From REDI01 sp038123735 (GTDB lineage: Bacteria; Myxococcota_A; UBA796; GCA-2862545), in contig JAYPAP010000003.1 in assembly GCA_038123735.1 (NCBI GenBank), positions 1 through 64,000 on the forward strand: a DNA stretch of 64,000 bases, written 5' to 3'. The translations under genes and the position numbers were made by a program. A model generated the notes under the pieces. That model was not told the origin of the DNA, ran no database searches, and saw only the letters and a list, made by a program, of their open reading frames with translations. Of the stretch, positions 36,211-44,887 are shown one piece after another. The stretch's first letter is position 1; each line of letters begins with the position of its first letter.

Positions 36211-37141
36211 AACTTCGTGAGCGAATCAACAAAACCACCAACGCCGGTGCTCCAAGCGCAGCCGTCATTACACCCACAGGCAAATCAGCACCTGGAATCG
36301 CCACTCTCGCCAGGCCGTCCGCGAAGGGCAATAGCCCGGCACCGGCGATAGCAGCCCCCGGTAACAGCCGCCGTGGCGCGAACCCGACCACGCCACGCAC
36401 CAGGTGAGGCACCAACAATCCCACGAATGCGATCGGCCCCGAGGCGGCCACCGCACACCCCACCAATAAAGAACCCAGCCCCAATACCAGCATGCGCACC
36501 CGTTGCTCCTGGACCCCCTGCGACTCCGCCTGCTCTCCGCTCACCGCCATCGCCTGCAAGGGACGCCAGAGAGCCACGACCAAGCCCCCGGCAACCAATG
36601 TCGGCACGCACAGCATGAGCGGCGTCCCCCAACCGATCGTTGCCAGCGAGCCCAACGACCAACGCACAGCTTGGAGTGTCTGCTGCCCATCCGCCCTCAC
36701 CTGCAGCCCGAGCGAAACCGCGCTCGAACCCAGGCTGATCGCTATCCCGAGCAAGAGGAGGTCCGCGGTCGAGAGCGCCCGCCAGCTCGCGAGCCCGGAG
36801 ATGAGCGCCGTCACGCCAGCCGCCCCCAAGAACGCCCCAACAGCTACCGCGGGCAATCCCAGGGTAAACCCCCCAGAACCCAATAAAATGACCGCGAGGG
36901 CCCCCAAGCTGGCGCCTGCCGTAGTCCCCACCGTCGACGGTGAAGCCAATGGGTTGTTGAACAAAATCTGATAGCTTGCCCCGACCAAGCCCAGGGCAAA
37001 GCCTACGAATGCTCCTAAAACTGCGCGCGGAAGACGCAGCATGGAAAACACGAAGGTCACTTCGCGCTCCGGCCACTCGCCGAGCAATGCGCCTACCGAG
37101 AAGAGGACGAGCGCGCCGGCCACCAAGCCAGCAAACTTCAT
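36209..37141 (-). CDS. FecCD-family iron-siderophore/B12 ABC transporter permease
   Basis: 310 residues with about nine hydrophobic segments. Family signatures are LRLPRAVLGAFVGFALGLVGASYQILFNNPLASPSTVG (seen in parts: RLPRAVLGAFVG, NNPLASPSTVG) and GPIAFVGLLVPHLVR near the C-terminus. It forms the membrane channel with the ATPase encoded just upstream, whose stop overlaps this start by 4 bp. No periplasmic binding protein gene is found in the window. Context (TonB receptor, Fur sites) favours an iron chelate over vitamin B12. Confidence 0.9.
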   Translation of the reverse strand: MKFAGLVAGALVLFSVGALLGEWPEREVTFVFSMLRLPRAVLGAFVGFALGLVGASYQILFNNPLASPSTVGTTAGASLGALAVILLGSGGFTLGLPAVAVGAFLGAAGVTALISGLASWRALSTADLLLLGIAISLGSSAVSLGLQVRADGQQTLQAVRWSLGSLATIGWGTPLMLCVPTLVAGGLVVALWRPLQAMAVSGEQAESQGVQEQRVRMLVLGLGSLLVGCAVAASGPIAFVGLLVPHLVRGVVGFAPRRLLPGAAIAGAGLLPFADGLARVAIPGADLPVGVMTAALGAPALVVLLIRSRS

Positions 37142-37896
37142 ACCCCCTCCAGCATGCAGATCCGCGGCGTGCCATCCGACTCAACCCATTCGTAGCGAAC
37201 GCCGAAAAGGTGGCTCAAATCATCCAAGAGTTCGGCATCATCCAGTCGACGCGTAAATGCGATGCCCCCATCGATAATGCCCACCACCCGCGTGGAAGCC
37301 TTAGAAGCCAATGCCAATAGTGGAATATCGTGCGTGACCCAAAGCACCCCGCGACCGCAGTCCACTTCCTTCACGAGCTCCGACACCAACTGCACCTGAT
37401 GGGCCGGATCCAAGTGATTCCCCGGTTCATCCAACAGCCAAAAACTCGCTTCTTGCGCCGCGAGTGCTGCGAACCGAATCCGCTGGCGCTCCCCACCCGA
37501 CAGGCGGTCCATCCGACGAGAGGCGAGCTTCTCGAGTCCCCGCTCTCGCAATATACGCGTCGCTACCGACGCAGACGCGGCATACGACTCCTCAAATCGA
37601 TATCGCGCAGCCGCGATCACTTCTTGCGTGGTGAGTCCCGCCGGAAGCCCAGGCCGCTGGGGCAACCACGCGATGTACTGGGCTCGTTCGCGGGCCGACA
37701 AGGAGCCAATCCTCTTCCCATCCACGAGGACTTCTCCGGACGCTGGACGCACGCCATGACGAGCAACATCCAGGAGACTCGACTTCCCAGCACCATTTGG
37801 GCCGACCAGAGCCACGAGCTCGCCGCGAACCGCCGTCAACGAAATACCGCCTAGGCGTCCAGGAACAACCACCGATTCGAGCGCGATGCTCGTCAC
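37138..37896 (-). CDS. ABC transporter ATP-binding protein (FepC/BtuD-like)
   Basis: 252 residues from the GTG at 37896, which has GGAGG upstream; a longer frame to 38139 has no family similarity. Walker A is GPNGAGKSS, the Q-loop is in WLPQRPGL, the ABC signature is LSGGERQR, Walker B is FWLLDEPGNHLD, and the switch His is in VTHDIP. It powers the FecCD permease encoded next to it. No Fur-like site was seen in the 135 bp shared with the divergent gene at 38032. Confidence 0.9.
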   Translation of the reverse strand: MTSIALESVVVPGRLGGISLTAVRGELVALVGPNGAGKSSLLDVARHGVRPASGEVLVDGKRIGSLSARERAQYIAWLPQRPGLPAGLTTQEVIAAARYRFEESYAASASVATRILRERGLEKLASRRMDRLSGGERQRIRFAALAAQEASFWLLDEPGNHLDPAHQVQLVSELVKEVDCGRGVLWVTHDIPLLALASKASTRVVGIIDGGIAFTRRLDDAELLDDLSHLFGVRYEWVESDGTPRICMLEGV

Positions 37897-38031
37897 TCCC
37901 GACCTCCACTCCCTACGCCCCCTGGGCCTTAACGGACTACGCCCAGCGTGCCCGGTGAACAATTTCGCGGCGTTGCGAGGTCGCCAAGTACACAAGCAGC
38001 CGGTACTATGACCAGCAATTGGAGTTGAAGC

Positions 38032-39699
38032 ATGAAAAACTGGATCCTCCCCGTCACGGTCGCCCTCGTCCTTCCTGCTGCCTTTGGCGCTACAAACATG
38101 GCCTGCAAAGGCGGCGATGATGGTGGACCCGTCGAACAAAACTGTGTCGATGGTCTGGATGATGATGGCGACGGAGACATCGACTGCGACGATGCAGACT
38201 GCCTGTCGACCCTCGCTTGTGGCTCATCCGATACCGACGATACTGGCGACACCGGCGATACCGGCGATACCGGAACGCCCGATATTCCTGATTTCGGCGA
38301 TGCGAGTGATGGGGCAATTTACGGGGAAGACGATGACGAATGGCTCGGCTTCTCGATCGACGGTGGGGCAGACATCAACGGCGATGGCACGAACGACGTG
38401 ATCGTCGGTGCGCCCAAGGTCGACTGCGACGACTCCAATGGAAATAAAATGGAGAACTCCGGCGCCGCCTACGTGTTTTTCGGGCCTGTGACTGGCCAAA
38501 AGAACGCGAGCGATGCCGATATTACCATCTGTGGTGGGCGTCCTGATGCAGCTCTGGGGTCTTGGGTTGGAATCGCGAACGGCCTCACCGGCACCGGATC
38601 CAGCGACATCGTAGTGAGTGCACCAACGGATAAGAGCGGTCGAATCTTCATCCTGTCCGGTCTCGCCGCCTCTGCGGACCCCTACTACGGTGATCCCAGT
38701 GGCGAAGATAGCCCGGTTACCGTCGATATTGTCGGTGAGGACAATACTTTCCACTTCGGAGATGAGTTCCAAATCGGCGCACTCGGCACGGGGAACGGCG
38801 CTCCATCGTTGATGGTCGGATCCTATGCGTGGTCGGACAGTGGCGCCGGCTCGGCTGGTTCTAACGTGGGTCGCACGTATGTTTTTGAAGGGCCCCTCAC
38901 TCCCGGAGAGCAATATCGCGGGTCTCGGGCTGATACCTACTTCACCGGTAAGCAAGCGGGCGAAGATTCGGGTCGGTCCGTCGGTTTCGGCGTCTTTAAT
39001 GGCGATGGCAAAGTGGACCTTGCGATCGGCGCGCTGGGCACAAACTCCGATGGCGCGCCGAAGGGAGGGGCCATCTACATCAAATGGGGCAACTTCACAG
39101 GCGATCGCTACGGATTGGATGACGTTGATGTGGTCTTACGCGCCAGCGATAAGGACGAGGGCGTCGGTCAGGCGGTAGCTGCTGCCGGCGACTATAATGA
39201 CGATGGCATCACCGATATGGTGGTGGGCGCGCATACCGCGTCCGCCGAGCGAGGGGCCGCTTACGTGTGGTTCGGTTCTTCCGAGGGGTGGTCGGATGCA
39301 ACCACCGCCGATGTCGATGTTCGCTTCCGTGGCGGAGACGCATTCGATAGAGCAGGACACGGCGTAGACGGCCTACGGGATATCACTGGCGACGGCGTCG
39401 ATGACCTCGTTGTGGGTGCCCTGGGAGTGAGTGGACAAGGCTCATCGCGTCGAGGAGCAACCTATGTCTTGGCCGGCAACGCTGTGACCGGCGCGGTCGA
39501 CATCGACCGTGCTGCATGGGCAACGTTCTACGGCGATGTTGGGGAAGAAGCTGCCGGCCACCGGGTCCGTGCACCCGGCGACATTACAGGCGATGGCAAG
39601 CCAGACCTCATCATCGGTGCATACCGCCAGGCGCTCAATGGCGACGCTGCTGGGGCTGCATACATCTTGGCCGGCCCTATTGCAGAGCAGCCGAGATAG
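38032..39699 (+). CDS. FG-GAP (integrin-alpha-like) repeat lipoprotein
   Basis: 555 residues. The signal ends at a lipobox (ATNMAC). A MopE-type Asp-rich Cys motif (NCVDGLDDDGDGDIDC) and an Asp-Thr-Gly spacer (DDTGDTGDTGDTG) follow. The rest consists of about seven FG-GAP repeats with calcium-binding loops, for example DINGDGTNDVIVGAPK and DITGDGKPDLIIGAYR, predicted to fold as a seven-blade surface propeller. GGAG lies 7 nt before the ATG. Such proteins are common in myxococcal surfaces and may serve in adhesion or carbohydrate contact; no direct evidence is present here. Confidence 0.85.
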   Translation: MKNWILPVTVALVLPAAFGATNMACKGGDDGGPVEQNCVDGLDDDGDGDIDCDDADCLSTLACGSSDTDDTGDTGDTGDTGTPDIPDFGDASDGAIYGEDDDEWLGFSIDGGADINGDGTNDVIVGAPKVDCDDSNGNKMENSGAAYVFFGPVTGQKNASDADITICGGRPDAALGSWVGIANGLTGTGSSDIVVSAPTDKSGRIFILSGLAASADPYYGDPSGEDSPVTVDIVGEDNTFHFGDEFQIGALGTGNGAPSLMVGSYAWSDSGAGSAGSNVGRTYVFEGPLTPGEQYRGSRADTYFTGKQAGEDSGRSVGFGVFNGDGKVDLAIGALGTNSDGAPKGGAIYIKWGNFTGDRYGLDDVDVVLRASDKDEGVGQAVAAAGDYNDDGITDMVVGAHTASAERGAAYVWFGSSEGWSDATTADVDVRFRGGDAFDRAGHGVDGLRDITGDGVDDLVVGALGVSGQGSSRRGATYVLAGNAVTGAVDIDRAAWATFYGDVGEEAAGHRVRAPGDITGDGKPDLIIGAYRQALNGDAAGAAYILAGPIAEQPR

Positions 39700-39743
39700 G
39701 GTTCAAGCGCTTAAACTTCGCTTACATTCTGACAGAAATATCT

Positions 39744-39766
39744 GGCGTTTACCCAGGGTAAATGCC
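39744..39766. promoter_or_regulatory. 23-bp palindrome (operator or terminator stem)
   Basis: The arms GGCGTTTACCC and GGGTAAATGCC flank a single A, with 10 of 11 positions paired. It lies 45 nt after the FG-GAP gene stop and about 160 nt before the next start. The one-base centre favours a protein-binding operator, though a stem with a CCAGG loop could act as a terminator. No T-run follows. The remaining 39767-39927 shows only a short GGGGG/CCCCC hairpin near 39830. Confidence 0.35.
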
Positions 39767-39927
39767 GTACTGTGTTATGCCTGACTACGCAGATGGGCCC
39801 AAACGGGTTATACCGCGCCCCACCTGGGGGGGATCACCCCCTGCTATTCGCTAGGCCTCACCGTCCGAGGCCAATAATCGGCGATAGTGCCAACGGACTG
39901 GCCGGGTTAACTAGTTGGAGGAGACAC

Positions 39928-41634
39928 ATGCGCGTCTGGACCGATGGACAGACCCACGTGATCGAAACCCGAGACGGCTTGACCGTCCAAAGCGAAGAGA
40001 GCCACCAACACGAGGCCGACGCTGCACCGTATCGCTGGTGCATGCGCGTCATCGGAACGGCTGTTCCGAACGACTGCGTAGCGATTGGCCGCAGCCCTGA
40101 TGGGCGCGTGATCGGTGTTCGCATGCCTTCGAGGCGTGCTGGTGCACACATGGTGCCCCTTCGCCAAGCAGAAGAGGGTTGGGTCTGGGGTCGTCCGCTT
40201 CCCGTACCAAAAGCGGTACGCACTGACTTTCGAGCACTCTGGGCCCCTGGGGCCGCCCCGTTCTCACGGGGGCGAAAGTTAGGACAAGGACAGCGCAATA
40301 TTCAGCTTTCCGAGAGCCCTTGGGGCATCTGCCTTGCCGACCACGGAACCGGCATCGTGACTGCCTTGCGCAAGGGTGCGGAAGACCTCACGCAGGCAAT
40401 TCGGGTGCCCACCCAGCCTGATGCTCATATCGATGCGGTTGCGACCCAGTCTGGATTCTTAGTCCAAGTGGTGGTCGGGGGCCGTGAGGGCGTCCTGTCG
40501 CGATTCGGCCCTACCGGAACTCACCGTGGCGCCATTGCAAGCACAGGTCCAAAGGGTCCTCTGCGCCAACTCGCTGACGGCACCGTCCTCCATGCCGGCC
40601 TCTTTGAAGGCGACTTCAAATTGCTGTTGCGCGACCCGAATACCCTCGAAGTGGTCACCGAAGTGCCGGCCTGCGGCCTCGACCAAGTCGATGTCGCCAC
40701 AGGCGTCAGCCCAGAGGGCGACCGATTCATCGTCTCCGACGGCCGCGTCGCCGTTCTCGGGATGCTGCAAGAAGACGGCTCCTGGACGACCGAACCTCTT
40801 GAGATGCACATCGGAGAAGCGCCAAAGGCTGCTGACCCACCCGTTCTCACGGTTCGGGAGACCATGCTCGAAACCCGGCCAGGGCCATTCAAGCACACCA
40901 TTCCCGTGATCAACCGCGGAGGTCCATGCCCCGGCTTCGTCCTTCGGATCGCCAATCACGATGCGGTAGTGCTCGAGCGCGTCACCGTAGATGGGCGCAC
41001 GGTGTCTCTGCTCGACAACCGGAAGGCCAACTCGAAGGAAGCACGCTTCGATAATCTTAACCTCGATGATGATTTCGAAGTCACCATCTACGGCGAGGCC
41101 CGCCTGACCGGCGAAGCGCCCCTCGAGCTCGGGCTCTTCCGCGCAGCTGGCGAGCCGTACGCGATCGGCAACTGGACCTTCAACATCAGCGGCGCTGAAG
41201 AAGTGCGATGCCAGGTGCTCTCCGGTGAAGACGACATGGCACTTTCCTCTGGTGAGTTCGCCGGCCTCGTTGAAGTGATGAAGAACTTGGGCGTCATCGA
41301 CACCCACCTTCGCACGCCAGACCTCGACCGGTGGACACCGCGCGTGTGCCGCCGTCTACGTCTCGATTGTCGTCCTCCCCATACGTCGCCACAATACGCC
41401 GAATGGGAAAAGACTTGGATGCGGCTCACCGCGAGTGACCGCGCGGCAACCGGCCCCGATGGTCGCCCACCGCTGTTCAAGTTCGCAGCCGACCATCCGT
41501 GGCATGTGACCCCCGTGGAATGCGAGAGCATTGTGGAAGGACTCCGGAACGTGCCCAATGACACGGTGCGCACCTGGGTTCACTTCGCCGAAAAGGCTGC
41601 CTCTGCCGGTGGCTTCTTGGTGATGTCAGCCTAA
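39928..41634 (+). CDS. Hypothetical protein, propeller-like N-terminal half
   Basis: 568 residues from ATG 39928, preceded by GGAGGAG with 4-nt spacing; the open frame reaches further left without a good start. Residues ~1-290 look like repeated beta blades (DGRVIGVRMPSRRAG; LRQLADGTVLHAGLFEGDFK; DRFIVSDGRVAVLGM). Residues ~300-420 look like an immunoglobulin-like beta domain (PVINRGGPCPGFVLRI). The C-terminal ~150 residues are helical with several Trp and Cys. No signal peptide, so it is probably cytoplasmic. No family recognised. Confidence 0.65.
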   Translation: MRVWTDGQTHVIETRDGLTVQSEESHQHEADAAPYRWCMRVIGTAVPNDCVAIGRSPDGRVIGVRMPSRRAGAHMVPLRQAEEGWVWGRPLPVPKAVRTDFRALWAPGAAPFSRGRKLGQGQRNIQLSESPWGICLADHGTGIVTALRKGAEDLTQAIRVPTQPDAHIDAVATQSGFLVQVVVGGREGVLSRFGPTGTHRGAIASTGPKGPLRQLADGTVLHAGLFEGDFKLLLRDPNTLEVVTEVPACGLDQVDVATGVSPEGDRFIVSDGRVAVLGMLQEDGSWTTEPLEMHIGEAPKAADPPVLTVRETMLETRPGPFKHTIPVINRGGPCPGFVLRIANHDAVVLERVTVDGRTVSLLDNRKANSKEARFDNLNLDDDFEVTIYGEARLTGEAPLELGLFRAAGEPYAIGNWTFNISGAEEVRCQVLSGEDDMALSSGEFAGLVEVMKNLGVIDTHLRTPDLDRWTPRVCRRLRLDCRPPHTSPQYAEWEKTWMRLTASDRAATGPDGRPPLFKFAADHPWHVTPVECESIVEGLRNVPNDTVRTWVHFAEKAASAGGFLVMSA

Positions 41635-41704
41635 GTGCTCGGAGGCAGGGCGTGCCAGTATGGTGTGCCCTCTCCTCTCCCGAAATCTACGAACCCCAGG
41701 GCGC

Positions 41705-43165
41705 CTACGCGGCCTTGGTGGAACGTAGGCCCGCGCTGAGTTTCTCCATCGAATCACGCGCATCGCCGAAGTACATTCTCGTGTTGTCTCGTAAGAACAG
41801 CGGATTCACAATCCCGGCGTAGCCCTTCCCACGACCGCGCTTCAGCACGATGGTATTCGTGGCTTCCCAGGCGTGAAGCACCGGCATTCCCGCAATCGGG
41901 CTATTCGGATCATCCAATGCCGACGGATTGACGATATCGTTCGCGCCGATCACCAACACCAGGTCGGTGTCTGCAAAGTCGTCGTTGATCTCCTCAAGCT
42001 CCAACACGATATCGTAGGGCACCCCGGCCTCCGCGAGCAGCACATTCATGTGCCCGGGAAGTCGACCCGCTACCGGGTGAATAGCGAACCGAACCTCAAC
42101 GCCTTTCTCTCTCATCGTCCGCGTAAAGCTATGAACAGCCTGCTGCGCCTGGGCGACCGCCATGCCGTACCCCGGCACGATGATGACCCGCTTGACGGTC
42201 TGAAGCAGCTCGAGCACCTCATCGGTCTCGATCTCCGTCATCTCGCCTTCAACCACCTTGGCTGGACCGGTGGGTCCAGCACCGAACCCGCCAAAAATGA
42301 CATTCCAAATCGACCGGTTCATCGCGCGACACATGATCACGGATAGGATGGCTCCGGAGGAACCCACCAAGGCACCAGTGACGATCAACAGGTCATTTTC
42401 TAGCATGAAGCCTGCAGCTGCTGCCGTCCAACCCGAGTAGCTATTCAGCAAGCTGACCACCACGGGCATGTCCGCTCCCCCGATCGCGAGGACGAGGTGA
42501 GCCCCGAGAATTGCAGAGATACCCGCTGCAATTCCGAGATACAGCACCCCCTGCTCGGGAATGAACATCATGGGTACACACAGCCCGATCATGCCCAGCG
42601 CCATCACCGCGTTGATGAGGTGCCGGCCAGGGAGCATCAGCGGCTTGCCGGACAGCCGACCATCCAGCTTCAACCATGCGATTACCGAGCCAGTAAAAGT
42701 GATTCCGCCAATGACCACATCGAGGAAGATCTCCACATCATGGACATAGTGCTCGGCACCGCGTGCCACTTCCTCCGCGCCATGGGCCGCTCCGGATGAG
42801 AGGTAGGTTGAAAACCCGACAAGAACGGCAGCCAACCCTACGAAACTATGGAGTGCCGCCACCAACTGCGGCATGGAGGTCATCTGCACGCGGATCGCCA
42901 GAAGCACCCCGATAATCCCGCCAACCAGGGTACTCCCCAGCACGACCGAATAGCCGATGGTGAGCGCAGTCGTCTCCCCGTTCCCCGTGAGTCCCAGAAT
43001 ATCGGGGTGTCCCAGGGTCGCGACAACCGCGAGACACATGCCCAAGATCCCAAAAATGTTGCCTCGACCCGCCGTCTCCTGCTTGGACAAGCCACCGAGC
43101 GACAGAATGAACAGCACCCCAGCAACGAGGTACGCCGTAGTCATTAAACCTTCAGCATTTGGCAT
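41705..43165 (-). CDS. pntB: NAD(P) transhydrogenase subunit beta
   Basis: 486 residues. About eight membrane segments are followed by the NADP-binding domain III (VIIVPGYGMAVAQAQQAV, RFAIHPVAGRLPGHMNVLLAEA, VLVIGANDIVNPSA). With PntA it couples hydride transfer from NADH to NADP+ to proton entry across the inner membrane, supplying NADPH. The ATG at 43165 has GGAG upstream, inside the end of pntA, so the two are translationally coupled (3-nt gap). Confidence 0.96.
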   Translation of the reverse strand: MPNAEGLMTTAYLVAGVLFILSLGGLSKQETAGRGNIFGILGMCLAVVATLGHPDILGLTGNGETTALTIGYSVVLGSTLVGGIIGVLLAIRVQMTSMPQLVAALHSFVGLAAVLVGFSTYLSSGAAHGAEEVARGAEHYVHDVEIFLDVVIGGITFTGSVIAWLKLDGRLSGKPLMLPGRHLINAVMALGMIGLCVPMMFIPEQGVLYLGIAAGISAILGAHLVLAIGGADMPVVVSLLNSYSGWTAAAAGFMLENDLLIVTGALVGSSGAILSVIMCRAMNRSIWNVIFGGFGAGPTGPAKVVEGEMTEIETDEVLELLQTVKRVIIVPGYGMAVAQAQQAVHSFTRTMREKGVEVRFAIHPVAGRLPGHMNVLLAEAGVPYDIVLELEEINDDFADTDLVLVIGANDIVNPSALDDPNSPIAGMPVLHAWEATNTIVLKRGRGKGYAGIVNPLFLRDNTRMYFGDARDSMEKLSAGLRSTKAA

Positions 43166-43168
43166 GAC

Positions 43169-44725
43169 CTACTCCTTCCGGAACATGCGCAGCATGCGCT
43201 GGGTGACGAGGAATCCGCCGAATACATTGATGCTCGCGAACAGAATCGCGACCGCACCCAAGATCGCCGCAGCATCCAAACGGCCAGAACCGGCCTGAAG
43301 AATGCCTCCTACCAAAATAATTCCACTGATCGCGTTGGTGACTGCCATCAGAGGTGTGTGCAGGGAATGCGACACGTTCCAGATGACCTGCCATCCAACA
43401 AAGACCGCCAAGACGAAGACCGTCAGGTGCTGCAAGAGTCCGGCCGGTGCGAATCCACCGATCAACAGGGCCCCGAGAGCGAAAATGATGACGCTCGCCC
43501 ATACCCCGCTTCCCGAATCCTTTTTCTTACCTAACGGAACGGGTGCAGCCACCGTCTCGACCTCTTCCTGGGGGTCTGGCTCCGGGGGCGGAGGCGGGGG
43601 AGCTGGTCGCGGGGCGGGCCAGCGCATCTCGCCTTGTTCCAAGACGAGACATCCGCGAATGACTTCATTGTCGTGGTCGATAGACCAGTCGGTCGCACCA
43701 CCAGCATCTGCCAGCAAATTCACCACGTTGGTCGCAAAGAACTGACTGGCGACCGTGGGCTGACGACTCGTGAGGTCCGTGTACCCTAAGATGGTGACCC
43801 CGCCATGCTCGATCACCTGACCGGGCACCGTGAGCTCGCAGTTGCCGCCGTTTGCCGCGGCGAGGTCGACCACGACAGAGCCCGGCTTCATGCGCTCAAC
43901 CATATCGACCATATAGAGCTTAGGTGCTGGACGACCGGGAATAAGTGCGGTGGTGATAACCACATCCACTTCGTCGGCCTGCTGGCGAAACAACTCCATC
44001 TCCGCCGCTATGAATTCGTCCGACATCACCTTGGCATAGCCGCCGCCGCCATCTCCTGATTCTTCGAATTCCAGCATCAGGAAGGTGCCGCCCAGGCTCT
44101 CGACCTGCTCTCGCACCACCGGACGAACATCGAAAGCGCGAACCTCCGCACCGAGTGCTCGAGCGGCTCCGATCGCTGCCAGCCCTGCCACGCCAGCTCC
44201 GATCACCAGCACCCGGGCAGGGGGTGACTTGCCCGCCGCCGTCATCTGGCCGCCGAAGAACCCGCCGTAGCACTGAGCCGCCTCGATGACCGCTCGATAC
44301 CCGGCAATGTTCGCCATTGATGAAAGTACATCCATGGACTGGGCCCGCGTGATGCGCGGTACCTGGTCCAATCCGAGAACCGTCGCCTTACGCGCGCTCA
44401 ATTTATCGAGCAAAGGCTGATTCTGAGCTGGATCAATCAGGGACACCAGAACAGCGCCCTCGGGCAGAAGGTCCGCCTCATGCGTTCCGTCGCTGCGCTC
44501 AGTCGGTGGGTTCACCTTTACCACCACTTCCGCGTCCGCCCAGGCGTCATCGACGAGGGTGACCAAGACCTCTTCGTACGCGGCATCGGGATAGCCGGCA
44601 GCAGTCCCAGCCCCGCGCTCCACAGAAACCGAAAACCCATTATCAATCAGCTTTTTCGCTACGGCTGGTGTAATCGCTACCCGCGCCTCACCTTCCCGTA
44701 CCTCGGCCGGAACCCCTAGCTTCAT
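43169..44725 (-). CDS. pntA: NAD(P) transhydrogenase subunit alpha
   Basis: 518 residues, single-chain alpha type. Domain I begins MKLGVPAEVREGEARVAI and contains the NAD fold VLVIGAGVAGLAAIGAARALGA, then LIPGRPAPKLYMVDMV. A Pro/Glu-rich linker (PAPPPPPPEPDPQ) joins it to C-terminal membrane segments of the alpha2 part. GGAGG is present before the ATG. It is in the same direction as pckA, which ends 162 bp upstream; a possible promoter lies in that gap. Confidence 0.96.
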   Translation of the reverse strand: MKLGVPAEVREGEARVAITPAVAKKLIDNGFSVSVERGAGTAAGYPDAAYEEVLVTLVDDAWADAEVVVKVNPPTERSDGTHEADLLPEGAVLVSLIDPAQNQPLLDKLSARKATVLGLDQVPRITRAQSMDVLSSMANIAGYRAVIEAAQCYGGFFGGQMTAAGKSPPARVLVIGAGVAGLAAIGAARALGAEVRAFDVRPVVREQVESLGGTFLMLEFEESGDGGGGYAKVMSDEFIAAEMELFRQQADEVDVVITTALIPGRPAPKLYMVDMVERMKPGSVVVDLAAANGGNCELTVPGQVIEHGGVTILGYTDLTSRQPTVASQFFATNVVNLLADAGGATDWSIDHDNEVIRGCLVLEQGEMRWPAPRPAPPPPPPEPDPQEEVETVAAPVPLGKKKDSGSGVWASVIIFALGALLIGGFAPAGLLQHLTVFVLAVFVGWQVIWNVSHSLHTPLMAVTNAISGIILVGGILQAGSGRLDAAAILGAVAILFASINVFGGFLVTQRMLRMFRKE

Positions 44726-44826
44726 CGGACCTCCTCAAGGGGTCAGGGGTACCACGCACGGCGAAGATGGTGAAGTCGAGCAACTTCGTGCGGCGGCCCA
44801 GGGGCACATCACAGGCCCAATAAGGT

Positions 44827-44855
44827 GCTATAAGCTACACTAACCAGCGCAACAA
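44827..44855 (-). promoter_or_regulatory. Possible sigma-70 promoter of pntAB
   Basis: Minus strand has TTGTTG (44855-44850), 17 nt, then TATAGC (44832-44827), about 100 nt before the pntA start. Spacing is ideal but both hexamers match only four of six consensus bases. Confidence 0.3.
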
Positions 44856-44887
44856 CACATCTCTGATCCGGTGATTCGTATGCCGTC

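Noticed and set aside
37897..38139. N-terminal extension of the ABC ATPase
   Set aside because: The extra 81 residues do not resemble the family, and GTG 37896 has a good Shine-Dalgarno sequence.
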